Shown here in pieces: positions 20,692-28,365 of a stretch of 64,000 nt of DNA (the stretch's first letter is position 1; every line of letters begins with the position of its first letter). The stretch comes from DATAGF01 sp963813355 (GTDB lineage: Bacteria > Actinomycetota > Thermoleophilia > Miltoncostaeales > Miltoncostaeaceae). The stretch lies in assembly GCA_963813355.1 (NCBI GenBank), contig CAWEYS010000023.1:248001-312000 (forward strand), read 5' to 3'. The notes beneath the pieces are model-generated. The model had not been told where the DNA came from and did not search any database. It was given only the letters and a program-made list of their open reading frames with translations. The position numbers were made by a program, and so were the translations under genes.

Positions 20692-21909
20692 CTAGAAGGC
20701 AACCACGGGGAAGTCCGGCGGAACCCCGAGGTACACCTGCCCGAAGGTCCCATAGCGTTGCTCAGAGGCGAAGACGTGATGTCTCATCGTCTGGACATCC
20801 CGGAAGCAACGCTCCAGCGGGTTGGTGGCTCGAAACGCCGACGTTCCGGCGATGCCGCAGGCGAGCTCGACCGCCTGGACGGCGCTGCTCATGGCGTGGG
20901 CCATCCCGAGCAGGAGGTCCGCCCTCTGCTCCAGCGAGTGGGGCTCGCCGTCGAGGCATCTCCGCCACGCTTCGCTCAGGCTGTCGAGCAGCAACAGGCG
21001 CCCTGAGCGCAGGATCGCTTCGGCTCGGCCCAGCTGGGCCTGCGCCGACGCCCGTTCCTTCAGCAGGCCGCGCGATTCCACCGGGGTCTTGGTCCGGGCG
21101 AGCTCGGTCACCTCGTCGAGAGCTCGTCGCGCCACCCCCAGCATCGGCGTCGGGATACCGGCCGCCGCCACGCCCGCGATCGGGAGTCGATACAGCGGGC
21201 CCCGATAATGCGATCCCGGCTCGAAGTCCGGCACCATCGGAAAGGTCCTGGACGTGGGCACGTACACGTCGGTCACCGAGATGTCGTTGCTGCCCGTGCC
21301 CCGCATCCCCATGACGTCCCACGTGTCGATGATCTCGCACTCCTCGCTGGGGAAGTAGACCATGCGCATCTCGGGCTCGCCTTCAGCGTGTTGGTCGACA
21401 TCCACGAGGACCGTCGACGAGATCCAGTCGGCGTCATAGCAATTGCTGACGAACGGGGCTCGACCAGAGATGCGGTATCCGCCGTTGGCCGACGTCGCCT
21501 TCAGGGGGCGGCCGAACTGGGCGGCGATGAGGATGTCCGCTCCCTGGGTGTAGATCTCCTCGGCTCCCTCGTCGGGGAGACGGCAACAAAAGAAGGCCCA
21601 GTCCAGAGGGTTCTCCAAGGTCCACGCCGCAGCGGAGTCGTGGCGACCGATCTCCTCACCGACGAGGGCGCGGGTAACGGGGTCGGTCTCCAACCCCCCG
21701 AGCGAACGCGGAGTCGTCATTCGCAGGAGGCCGGTCTCGCGCAGTGCCTTCAAGACCGGCTGCGACAGTCGTCGTTCCCGCTCCGCTTCCTCGCTGTGCG
21801 CCCGGACGATCGGGGCGATCTCGCGCGCTGCGTCGAGCAGAGAAGCGTCGGGCTCCCACGGCACTTGGCGTGTTCCTGGCGCTGACAGGGTTCCGGTCAT
21901 CGCGCTCAC
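20692..21909 (-). CDS. Acyl-CoA-dehydrogenase-like flavoenzyme (HsaA/DszC-type monooxygenase fold)
   Basis: 405 residues with the acyl-CoA dehydrogenase fold. The N-terminal helical domain holds ARECAP-like AREIAPIVRAHSEEAERERRLS and LRETGLLRMTTPRSLGGLE; the beta domain holds GGYRISGRAPFVSNCYDADWI and GMRGTGSNDISVTDVYVP; the C-terminal helices end in FRDVQTMRHHVFASEQRY. The absence of the catalytic acyl-CoA-dehydrogenase Glu context and the HHVF motif near the C-terminus favour the group of flavin-dependent monooxygenases that includes HsaA and DszC, which use reduced flavin from a partner reductase. No reductase is adjacent. It is divergent from an HxlR regulator, which probably controls it. 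Confidence 0.82.
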   Translation of the reverse strand: MSAMTGTLSAPGTRQVPWEPDASLLDAAREIAPIVRAHSEEAERERRLSQPVLKALRETGLLRMTTPRSLGGLETDPVTRALVGEEIGRHDSAAAWTLENPLDWAFFCCRLPDEGAEEIYTQGADILIAAQFGRPLKATSANGGYRISGRAPFVSNCYDADWISSTVLVDVDQHAEGEPEMRMVYFPSEECEIIDTWDVMGMRGTGSNDISVTDVYVPTSRTFPMVPDFEPGSHYRGPLYRLPIAGVAAAGIPTPMLGVARRALDEVTELARTKTPVESRGLLKERASAQAQLGRAEAILRSGRLLLLDSLSEAWRRCLDGEPHSLEQRADLLLGMAHAMSSAVQAVELACGIAGTSAFRATNPLERCFRDVQTMRHHVFASEQRYGTFGQVYLGVPPDFPVVAF

Positions 21910-22031
21910 CTCCCGCGTCGCCGGAGCGAGGTTCTGGTTGACGTGGAAGAGGTCGCTGCCTCGGGTATGGCTGTCTCTGTGGGCATGCCATCACGCTAGG
22001 CCCGGCGCGGCCGCAGGAATAGACCGAGATC

Positions 22032-22058
22032 CGAACCAACCGGTTCGAGTTTCGAACC
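22032..22058. promoter_or_regulatory. Triple CGAACC operator between the flavoenzyme and HxlR genes
   Basis: CGAACC-AACC-GGTTCG (22032-22047) is a perfect inverted repeat, and its right arm is reused in GGTTCGA-GTT-TCGAACC (22042-22058). Three half-sites thus overlap in the 197-bp divergent region, where the HxlR protein would be expected to bind. Confidence 0.55.
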
Positions 22059-22082
22059 TGCGCTGGATTCGGGTCGAGGATT

Positions 22083-22114
22083 CGCTCAAGATCCGAAGCG
22101 CTCAAGATGCGAAG
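22083..22114 (+). repeat. 16-bp tandem repeat spanning the HxlR start codon
   Basis: CGCTCAAGATCCGAAG (22083-22098) is followed directly by CGCTCAAGATGCGAAG (22099-22114). The single difference creates the ATG at 22107. No Shine-Dalgarno precedes it. Confidence 0.7.
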
Positions 22115-22841
22115 CTATGCGCAGTACTGCCCGATCGCCAAGGCGAGCGAGATCCTCGGCGACCGTTGGACGCTTCTGATCGTGCGCGAGATGCTCGGTG
22201 GCGCCAGCGGGTTCAACGAGCTGCAGCGCGGCCTGCCCGGGATCTCGCGCTCGGTTCTGGCTGAGCGGCTGCGCGCGCTTGAGCGGGCGGAGGTCCTCGA
22301 GCGGAGGACCGGTCCCAAGGGCCGCACGCTCGAGTACCGGCTGACACCCGCCGGCCGCGATCTCGAGCAGGTCGTGCAGGCGCTCGGCGAGTGGGGGGTT
22401 ACCTGGTCGTTCACCGATCCGCGTCCCGAGGAGCTCGATCCCGACCTCCTGATCGTCTGGATGGCCCGCCACGTCGATCGCGACGAGCTTCCGGCGGACC
22501 GCACCGTCGTTCAGTTCAACTTCCGCAACCCGGCCAAGCGCTACTGGATGGTGCTCGAGCCCGCCGACGTCTCGGTCTGCCTTCAGCATCCCGGCTTCGA
22601 CGTCGACCTCGAGGTCGCGGTCGACACCGCCACCCTCTATCGCGTCTACTTGGGACGCGCTGATCTTGGCGCCGCCATCCGGGCCCGCAAGCTTGCGATG
22701 AGCGGCCCGCGAGCGCTGCAGCGTGAGTTCCTTCGCTGGTTCGCCTGGAGCTCGTTCGCCCCTGCCAGCCGCTCGGCCCCCGACCGTCGCAGAGCGGCGG
22801 CCCGCCTCCGGGGCCCCTCCAGGGTGAGGATTACCGAATGA
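22107..22841 (+). CDS. HxlR-family winged-helix regulator with SCP2-like C-terminal domain
   Basis: 244 residues. Residues 1-95 are a typical HxlR domain: RSYAQYCPIAKASEILGDRW at the N-terminus, then FNELQRGLPGISRSVLAERLRALE and the wing RRTGPKGRTLEYRLTPAGRDL. The remainder has the beta-rich pattern of a small sterol-carrier-like ligand domain (VVQFNFRNPAKRYWMVLEPADVSVC, in two parts), so it may sense a hydrophobic ligand. The start ATG lies in a 16-bp tandem repeat with no ribosome-binding site, so the mRNA may be leaderless. It is divergent from the flavoenzyme gene and the overlapping operator at 22032-22058 is a likely target. Confidence 0.85.
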   Translation: MRSYAQYCPIAKASEILGDRWTLLIVREMLGGASGFNELQRGLPGISRSVLAERLRALERAEVLERRTGPKGRTLEYRLTPAGRDLEQVVQALGEWGVTWSFTDPRPEELDPDLLIVWMARHVDRDELPADRTVVQFNFRNPAKRYWMVLEPADVSVCLQHPGFDVDLEVAVDTATLYRVYLGRADLGAAIRARKLAMSGPRALQREFLRWFAWSSFAPASRSAPDRRRAAARLRGPSRVRITE

Positions 22842-23012
22842 CCGAGAGCGCGAGCAAGCGCAGCGCGATCCGGATCGCGGCGATCCAGGCGACGCGGTGA
22901 TCCTCGACGCCGAGGCCACGGGTCGAAGGCCTGCGGGCTGCGTGCGGCAGCTCACCGTGACCACGCCCGAGAGACGGCCCTGGTGAACTCGTCCGGCGGG
23001 GCGGGCGCCGGG

Positions 23013-23460
23013 TCATCCGGCCGCGGTGATGTCCCCCACCTCGAGAGCGGTGATCTTGAGGTCGCTGACCTCGCTGTCCTGGAACTGCAGCGACGTGCAT
23101 CGCAGGGCGATCTGCGGGTTCTGAGGCGCTTGGCGACGGCCGCCATCAGCGCCACGGTCTCGAACTCACCGGGCGTGAACTCGAAGGACAGCCGGGACTG
23201 CGCGATGTCGAGCACCCCGCTTCGCTCGGTGCTCCCGTCGATGACGAGGCCGCAGTCGTTGCGCTCGTCGTCGGGGAGGTCCTGGCCATGACGACCAGCT
23301 TGGCCTGGACGAGCCAGTCGCGCTTGGGGATGTCGGACGCCGGGGCGGGCGCCCGCCACCGGAACGGCTCCGGTGTGTTGAGCGCCAGGGTGAGGTTGGG
23401 GAATCCAGCAGGTCCCGCGCAGTCCTCCGGTCGACAGCGGATCTCTCTGAGCAGGTCAAG
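23013..23460 (-). pseudogene. Remnant of a secreted-protein gene with two frameshifts and no start
   Basis: Three pieces in successive frames join into one protein: FPNLTLALNTPEPFRWRAPAPASDIPKRDWLVQAKLVV in two parts, then QDLPDDERNDCGLVIDGSTERSGVLDIAQ onward, then PQIALRCTSLQFQDSEVSDL to the stop at 23013. One base appears missing at about 23288 and one at about 23131. Upstream the frame is open only to a stop at 23581 and has no start codon, so the 5' end with any signal peptide is lost. The pattern (a Cys-Leu beta strand, repeated AKLVV-type strands, a final ITALEVGDI) recalls small actinobacterial secreted beta proteins of unknown function. The 171 bp between this remnant and the HxlR gene show nothing else. 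Confidence 0.6.
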
Positions 23461-23512
23461 AGACGGCCGCGGCTCGCAGCCTGGCCATTCCGCCTCGCGC
23501 CGGGAATTCGGA

Positions 23513-23560
23513 GCCCGCCGGCGGCGGGCCGCCGGGGCGGCGAAGGGGCCCGGCCGGGCC
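23513..23560. terminator. Two adjacent GC palindromes
   Basis: GCCCGCCG-G-CGGCGGGC (23513-23529) and GGCCCGGCCGGGCC (23547-23560) are perfect palindromes in the gap between the broken secreted-protein gene and the membrane-protein gene. They may stop transcription or insulate the two; no T-run is present. Confidence 0.35.
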
Positions 23561-23673
23561 TCAGACGGACAATTCTTGGTTCACGGACCCGGCCTCACGG
23601 GCGCGCGGCGCCGGGGCACGCCGGCGCGTGCTCCACTACCGGGACTGCTCCCGAGGTCGCCGAGGAGGCGTCC

Positions 23674-24363
23674 GTGGACACCTCGAGGAAGCGCCGCGGG
23701 GTGGCGCTCATCGTCGTCGCCGTCGTGGCCGGCCTGGCGTACTCGGCCTTCCTCGTCGACGTCGTGACGCCCTCGGGGGGAACCGACGTCACCACGGTCG
23801 TGAGCTCGCTGGAGGTGAGCGGGCCCCACGCGGGACTGCTCCGCGCCGGGGACGTGGTGTCGGGGATCCTCGTCCTCATCCTGGTCCCGTACCTTCACCG
23901 GGCCCTCCCCCCGGGGCCCTGGCGGCCGGTCGCGGTCTGGTCGACGGTGGTGTTCGCCGTGGCCGGGGGCCTCTCAGGGGTGGTCCCCCTCCCCTGCGCC
24001 GAGGGCTCGCCGGGCTGCGCCGACGACGCGTCCGGCAGCCTCCAGGCCGCCGTGCACGACGGCCTGACCATCGTCTCGACGGTCGCGATCCTGGCGTGCA
24101 TGGTCGCGGTCGCCCTGGCGGTCCGCGGGACGGGACCCCGGTGGCTCGCGTGGGCGGGGTGGCTGAGCTTCGGATTCGCAGCCGTCACCGGCATCGTCAC
24201 CGCCCTCAGCGACCTCGCCGGCCGGGACACGTCGGTCGGCGTCGCCCAGAGGCTCCAGATCCTCGGGGTGACCGTCTGGATCGTCCTCCTGGGCGTCTAC
24301 CTCGCCGCCGAGGGCGTCCGGGCCGCCTCCGTCGAGCCGACGCTCGCGCGCCGGCCCAGCTGA
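23674..24363 (+). CDS. DUF998-like multi-pass membrane protein
   Basis: 229 residues from GTG at 23674, which is preceded by GAGGAGG. About six membrane helices are visible: VALIVVAVVAGLAYSAFLVD, the region after LRAGDVVSG (ILVLILVPYL), AVWSTVVFAVAGGLSGVVPL, IVSTVAILACMVAVALAV, WLAWAGWLSFGFAAVTGIV and LGVTVWIVLLGVYLAAEG. A Cys pair in the loop PCAEGSPGCADD could form a disulfide outside the cell. The helix layout and the loop resemble DUF998 proteins, whose function is unknown. It is convergent with recO. Confidence 0.75.
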   Translation: MDTSRKRRGVALIVVAVVAGLAYSAFLVDVVTPSGGTDVTTVVSSLEVSGPHAGLLRAGDVVSGILVLILVPYLHRALPPGPWRPVAVWSTVVFAVAGGLSGVVPLPCAEGSPGCADDASGSLQAAVHDGLTIVSTVAILACMVAVALAVRGTGPRWLAWAGWLSFGFAAVTGIVTALSDLAGRDTSVGVAQRLQILGVTVWIVLLGVYLAAEGVRAASVEPTLARRPS

Positions 24364-24416
24364 CGCCGGATGGCCCGGCGATGATCCCGATCTCGACCAG
24401 ATCGTCGAGGCCAACC

Positions 24417-25151
24417 TCAGAGGGGCGCTGCCGACCGCAGCCTGACGCCGAGGTGCTCCTGCAGCACGAGGCCCACCAGGCGCTCGACGCCGGGCGCGGC
24501 CTCGTGCGGCAGCGCCTCGCGCGCCTCGGCGAGCGGCCGCCCGACCAGGGCCGCGAGCGCGTCGAGCTCGCGCGGTCCGACCGGGTCGCCCCCGGCGGCG
24601 CACCCCTCGCACAGCGCGCCGCCCGCGGCCGCCGAGAAGGCCGGCAGCGGCGGCCCCGCGCCGCAGCGCGCGCAGCGGCCGAGCATCGGCAGCAGGCCGC
24701 TGACGACCAGGAGCTTGGCCTGGCACCCCAGCACCAGCGGGTCGAGGCGCGCCGGCCCCGCCGGCGCGGGCGCCCGGGCCAGCAGGTCGAGCGTGCGCGC
24801 GAGCAGGTGCCAGGCCTCCTCGTTGGCCTCGCCGTCGGGCATGACCCGCAGGACCGTCTCGAGCACGCAGCCCGCGGCCTGGAGGCGGTGGCCGGCGACC
24901 CACAGGCCGGCGTGGGCGTCGACCACCGAGGCCGCCCGCACGGTTCCGAGGTCGCCGCGCCCCTCGTGGATCGTCACCCGCGCGCAGACGCCCGGCTGCA
25001 GGCGCCCACCCAGGCGCGAGGTCGTGCGCCGCGCCCCCTTCACGATCGCCGACGCCCTGCCCCGCTCGCGCGTGTAGAGCGTCAGCACGGCGTCGGCCTC
25101 GGAGTAGCGGATGCTGCGCAGCACCACCGCGTCCGTGTCGTACGCCGCCAT
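24417..25151 (-). CDS. recO: DNA repair protein RecO
   Basis: 244 residues from ATG at 25151. RecO anneals strands and loads RecA with RecR in gap repair. The N-terminal OB fold begins YDTDAVVLRSIRYSEADAVLTLYTRERG and continues with IVKGARRTTSRLGGRLQPG. The C-terminal domain has a zinc-site pattern CARCGAGPPLPAFSAAAGGALCEGC, split here by two CxxC pairs. The frame is open upstream, but family similarity starts at this ATG. It is divergent from glutaredoxin across about 60 bp. Confidence 0.93.
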   Translation of the reverse strand: MAAYDTDAVVLRSIRYSEADAVLTLYTRERGRASAIVKGARRTTSRLGGRLQPGVCARVTIHEGRGDLGTVRAASVVDAHAGLWVAGHRLQAAGCVLETVLRVMPDGEANEEAWHLLARTLDLLARAPAPAGPARLDPLVLGCQAKLLVVSGLLPMLGRCARCGAGPPLPAFSAAAGGALCEGCAAGGDPVGPRELDALAALVGRPLAEAREALPHEAAPGVERLVGLVLQEHLGVRLRSAAPL

Positions 25152-25211
25152 GCGGGGATCATCGCAGGGCCGTCGGGCACCGCCCTCGACGGGGCCGCTA
25201 CCCTCCGGGGC

Positions 25212-25478
25212 GTGAAGGTCCCCCACGTCACGGTCTTCACGAGCGAGGCCTGCTCCTTCTGCGTCCGGGCCAAGAACCTCCTGGTCGCGAAGGGCGTCCC
25301 GTTCGAGGAGGTCCACCTGCCGAGGTACGACCTCGACTCGCGCCGCCAGCTCGTCGAGCTGACGGGGCGCTACACGTTCCCCCAGATCCTGATCGGCGAG
25401 ACGCCCGTCGGCGGCTACGACGAGCTCAAGGCGCTCGACGACGCCGGCCGCCTCGATCCGATGATCGGGGCCGCCTAG
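25212..25478 (+). CDS. Glutaredoxin
   Basis: 88 residues from GTG at 25212. The thioredoxin-fold redox site is CSFC (TSEACSFCVRAKNLLVAKGV), and the cis-Pro segment TFPQILIGETPVGGYDELKALD gives the GSH-binding TVP-like and GG-D signatures in the form TFP and VGGYD. It is a dithiol glutaredoxin or mycoredoxin-like protein; the second active-site Cys favours disulfide or mixed-thiol reduction. It lies 60 bp from recO on the other strand and is convergent with the SnoaL-like gene after 6 bp. Confidence 0.92.
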   Translation: MKVPHVTVFTSEACSFCVRAKNLLVAKGVPFEEVHLPRYDLDSRRQLVELTGRYTFPQILIGETPVGGYDELKALDDAGRLDPMIGAA

Positions 25479-25484
25479 GGCGGC

Positions 25485-25916
25485 TCAGCCCGGGGCCTGC
25501 GGCCCGGGGATGATCCCGAGCTGCTGGAGCATCCCGAGGTCGTCGCGGGTGGCCCAGTGCTCCGAGGCCCTGCCGTCGCGCATGCGCAGCATGTGCATGT
25601 GCTGCACCCGGAAGGCGCGGTTCGTCGCCGGGATGCCGAGCAGCGGCCCGGTGTGCGTGCCCGAGAGCGTGGCCCGGTAGGCGACGAGGTCACCGTCGGC
25701 GACGACCTCGTGGACCTCCATGCGCAGGTCCGAGATGGCCTCGTGCAGGCGGCGCATCCGCAGCCGGAAGCCCTCGTAGCCCGGGTCCTCGCCGGGCCAG
25801 GCCTCGTGGTTGACGAAGTCCGGCGTGACGAACTCCTCGATGCGGTCGATCTCGCCCCGGTTGAAGAGGGCCTCGACGCGCTCGACGGCGAACCGGCGCA
25901 TCGCATCGGCGTCCAT
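25485..25916 (-). CDS. SnoaL-like (NTF2 fold) polyketide-cyclase-type protein
   Basis: 143 residues. The pattern AVERVEALFNRGEIDRIEEFVTPDFVNHEAWPGEDPGYEGFRLRM then VEVHEVVADGDLVAYRATLSGTHTGPLLGIPATN and HMLRMRDGRASEHWATRDDLGMLQQLGII (all quoted in part) is typical of ester-cyclase or SnoaL-like proteins, with the His and Asp residues of the NTF2 pocket. Whether it is enzymatic is unknown. Its ATG follows directly on the DedA stop (TGAATG), so the two are co-transcribed. Confidence 0.82.
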   Translation of the reverse strand: MDADAMRRFAVERVEALFNRGEIDRIEEFVTPDFVNHEAWPGEDPGYEGFRLRMRRLHEAISDLRMEVHEVVADGDLVAYRATLSGTHTGPLLGIPATNRAFRVQHMHMLRMRDGRASEHWATRDDLGMLQQLGIIPGPQAPG

Positions 25917-26537
25917 TCAGGCCTCCGCTGGACGGCGCCGGCGCCGCTGGCGCACCACGAGCCAGACGATGGTGCCGACGAGGATGAGGATGAGGGCGTA
26001 GTCGAAGTAGTGCAGCTGCTTCTGCAGGTCCTCCCAGTTGTCGCCCACGGCGCGGCCGGCGAGCGTGAGCATCAGGACCCAGGGGATGCAGCCGACCACG
26101 GTCAGGATCGTGAACCGCCAGAACGGCATCCGCGCGATGCCGGCGGGAAGCGAGATGAACGTGCGGATGATCGGCAGACATCGCGACAGCAGGACCGCCC
26201 AGTCGCCGTAGCGCGCGAACCAGCGGTCGGCGCTGTCGAGGCGCTTGGGCGTGATGTGGAGCCAGTGCCAGCGCAGCGCCCACTCGCGGCCCTTGTAGCG
26301 GCCGACGCCGTAGGCGATCCACGACCCGACGACGTTGCCCAACACGCCCGCGGCGACCATGAGCCACAGGTTCTCGTCGCCCTGGCTCACCAGGAAGCCC
26401 CCGTAGAGCATGATGGCCTCGCTCGGCACCGGGATGAGGGCGCTCTCGAGGATCATGAGCAGGAAGACGGCGAGCAGCCCGTAGCTGCCGACCTGGTCGG
26501 TGGCGAAGTTCACGAGCGGCGCGGTGATGTCGGGCAT
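25917..26537 (-). CDS. DedA family membrane protein
   Basis: 206 residues from ATG at 26537. DedA proteins are undecaprenyl-phosphate or lipid translocases that support envelope homeostasis. Signatures: the re-entrant loop FLLMILESALIPVPSEAIMLYGGFL, GNVVGSWIAYGVGRYKG, and the RCLPIIRTFISLPAGIARMP segment with the key Arg residues and Pro-Ala-Gly. Four to five membrane helices are visible and the C-terminus is very Arg-rich (RQRRRRRP). It precedes the SnoaL-like gene without a gap and follows the P1 peptidase by 11 bp. Confidence 0.93.
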   Translation of the reverse strand: MPDITAPLVNFATDQVGSYGLLAVFLLMILESALIPVPSEAIMLYGGFLVSQGDENLWLMVAAGVLGNVVGSWIAYGVGRYKGREWALRWHWLHITPKRLDSADRWFARYGDWAVLLSRCLPIIRTFISLPAGIARMPFWRFTILTVVGCIPWVLMLTLAGRAVGDNWEDLQKQLHYFDYALILILVGTIVWLVVRQRRRRRPAEA

Positions 26538-26548
26538 GCCGAGCGATG

Positions 26549-27514
26549 CTACCCGGCATAACCGGCGACCCGGTCGGCGGCGGTCGGCACCCCCCGCACC
26601 GACGTGGCGCTGCGGACCGCGTCGCGGATGGCGGCGGCGACCGCCTCGGCGGCCGCGACGCCGCACGCGAACGTGCTGACCGGGTGGGCGCCCGTCGCCA
26701 GGCAGAAGACCGCGTCGCCGTCGAGCGGCGTGTGCGCCGGCGAGACCGCCCGGGCGACGCCGGCCTGGGCCATGCGGGCGACGATCGAGCACTCGGACTT
26801 GTGGAGGCGGCCGTCGGTGACGACGCAGGCGAGCGTGGTGCTGCCGGGGGCGGCCAGGCGCGGGTGCTCCGGCGGCAGCTCGATCACCCGGCGGGTCGCG
26901 CCGAGGAAGCCCTCGCGCGGGTCGAAGGCGCCCGCGAGGACGGCCCCGCCCTCGTCGAGGACGTCGCCCCAGGCGTTCACGACGGCCAGGGCGGCGACGG
27001 TCGTGCCGTCGTACAGGCGCCGCGCGGCCGCCCCCAGGCCCCCCTTGCACCAGCTCGGCTGGCCGCGGAGCTTTCCGACCGTCGCCCCCGTGCCGGCGCC
27101 CACGCTCCCCACCGCGTGAGGGCCCGGGGCGGCGGCCTCGCAGGCGGCGTAGCCCTGGTCCGCGCCGGGCCGGGCGCCGTCGGCGGCGATGCCGAGGTCG
27201 TAGATGCAGGCGGCCGGGACCACCGGCACGCGGGCCGCCCCGGTGTCGTGGCCGAGGCCGTGCTCCTCGCACCAGCGGGCGACGCCGGTCGCCGCCTCGA
27301 GCCCGAACGCGCTGCCGCCGCTCAGCACCAGCGCGGTCACGTCCTGCACCGAGGCCAGCGGCTGCAGCAGGTCGGTGTCGCGCGTGGCGGGCCCCCCGCC
27401 GCGCACCTCCACGCCGCCCACCGTGCCCGGCGGCGGCAGCACCACCGTGCACCCGGTGCCGGCGGCGGCGTCGGTCCAGTGGCCGACGCGCACGCCGGGC
27501 ACCTCGCTCACCAC
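26549..27514 (-). CDS. P1 family peptidase (DmpA/BapA type, Ntn-hydrolase)
   Basis: About 321 residues. It starts most plausibly at GTG 27514 or GTG 27511 (the latter gives a GTGA overlap with mutM); the open frame extends ten codons further. The family core is present: VPGVRVGHWTDAAAGTGCTVVLPP, LVLSGGSAFGLEAATGVARW, GSVGAGTGATVGKLRGQPSWCKGGLG and the autocleavage region GSTTLACVVTDGRL, where the Ser/Thr nucleophile lies at the start of the beta chain. These enzymes self-process and act as aminopeptidases on small or beta-amino peptides. It sits between mutM and dedA on the same strand. Confidence 0.9.
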   Translation of the reverse strand: MVSEVPGVRVGHWTDAAAGTGCTVVLPPPGTVGGVEVRGGGPATRDTDLLQPLASVQDVTALVLSGGSAFGLEAATGVARWCEEHGLGHDTGAARVPVVPAACIYDLGIAADGARPGADQGYAACEAAAPGPHAVGSVGAGTGATVGKLRGQPSWCKGGLGAAARRLYDGTTVAALAVVNAWGDVLDEGGAVLAGAFDPREGFLGATRRVIELPPEHPRLAAPGSTTLACVVTDGRLHKSECSIVARMAQAGVARAVSPAHTPLDGDAVFCLATGAHPVSTFACGVAAAEAVAAAIRDAVRSATSVRGVPTAADRVAGYAG

Positions 27515-28365
27515 GGCGCCGGCTCCGGCTGGCAGGTCGGGCACCAGTAGGTGCCGCGCTGGGCCACCCGGGTCTTGCGGATCGTCGTGCGGCAGCGCGG
27601 GCAGGGCTCGCCCTCGCGCAGGTGCACGCGCAGCAGGTCCTGCATGGAGCCGCGCTGCCCGAGCGAGTCGCGGTAGCTGTCGATCGACGCCCCGCCCGCC
27701 TCGACGGCCGCGGCGAGCCGATCGCGGATCGCCCGGTGGAGGCGGCGGATCTCGTCGTCGTCGAGGCTGCCGGCCGGCCGCTCGGGGTGGATCCGCGCCT
27801 GGAAGAGCGCCTCGTCCACATACATGTTGCCCAGCCCCGCCACCAGCGCCTGGTTGAGCAGCACGGCCTTGACCGGCCCCCGCCGCCCCTCCAGCAGCCG
27901 CGCCAGGACGCGGCCCGTGAAGCCCGGCGACAGCGGCTCGATCCCGACCCGCGCCGCCCAGTAGCCCTCGCGATCCTCCAGCGTCGCGGGCACGATCCAG
28001 GCCCGGCCGAAGCGCCGCATGTCGCCGAAGGTCACCGTGCTGCCGTCGTCGAGGTCGAACCGGGCCCGCAGGAAGCGCTCGCCGTCGTCGCCGGGGCCGC
28101 CCGGGGCGCCCGGCCGCCAGTGCAGGTGGCCGGTCATGCGCAGGTGCATGGCCAGCGTGTCGCCGGAATCGAGCTCCACCAGCAGGTACTTCCCCCGGCG
28201 CCCCACCGACTCCACGCGCCGCCCCTCCACCTGCGCCGAGAACGCGGCCGGGTCCTCGGGGCTGACCAGGAGCGCGTCCTCCACCGCGGCACGGGAGATC
28301 GTCCGCCCCGGCAGCCGCTCGGCGAGCTGGCGCCGGATCGTCTCGACCTCAGGGAGCTCCGGCAC
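27508..28365 (-). CDS. mutM: Formamidopyrimidine-DNA glycosylase (Fpg/MutM)
   Basis: 285 residues. Removes 8-oxoguanine and other oxidised purines, then cuts the abasic site. The catalytic N-terminus PELPEVETIRRQL supplies Pro1 and Glu2; the helix-two-turn-helix contains NQALVAGLGNMYVDEALF, and the C-terminal zinc finger has CPRC and CPTC with the catalytic Arg region between. All expected catalytic features are present. It overlaps the thymidine phosphorylase gene upstream by 17 bp and the P1 peptidase downstream by a few bases. Confidence 0.96.
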   Translation of the reverse strand: MPELPEVETIRRQLAERLPGRTISRAAVEDALLVSPEDPAAFSAQVEGRRVESVGRRGKYLLVELDSGDTLAMHLRMTGHLHWRPGAPGGPGDDGERFLRARFDLDDGSTVTFGDMRRFGRAWIVPATLEDREGYWAARVGIEPLSPGFTGRVLARLLEGRRGPVKAVLLNQALVAGLGNMYVDEALFQARIHPERPAGSLDDDEIRRLHRAIRDRLAAAVEAGGASIDSYRDSLGQRGSMQDLLRVHLREGEPCPRCRTTIRKTRVAQRGTYWCPTCQPEPAPW

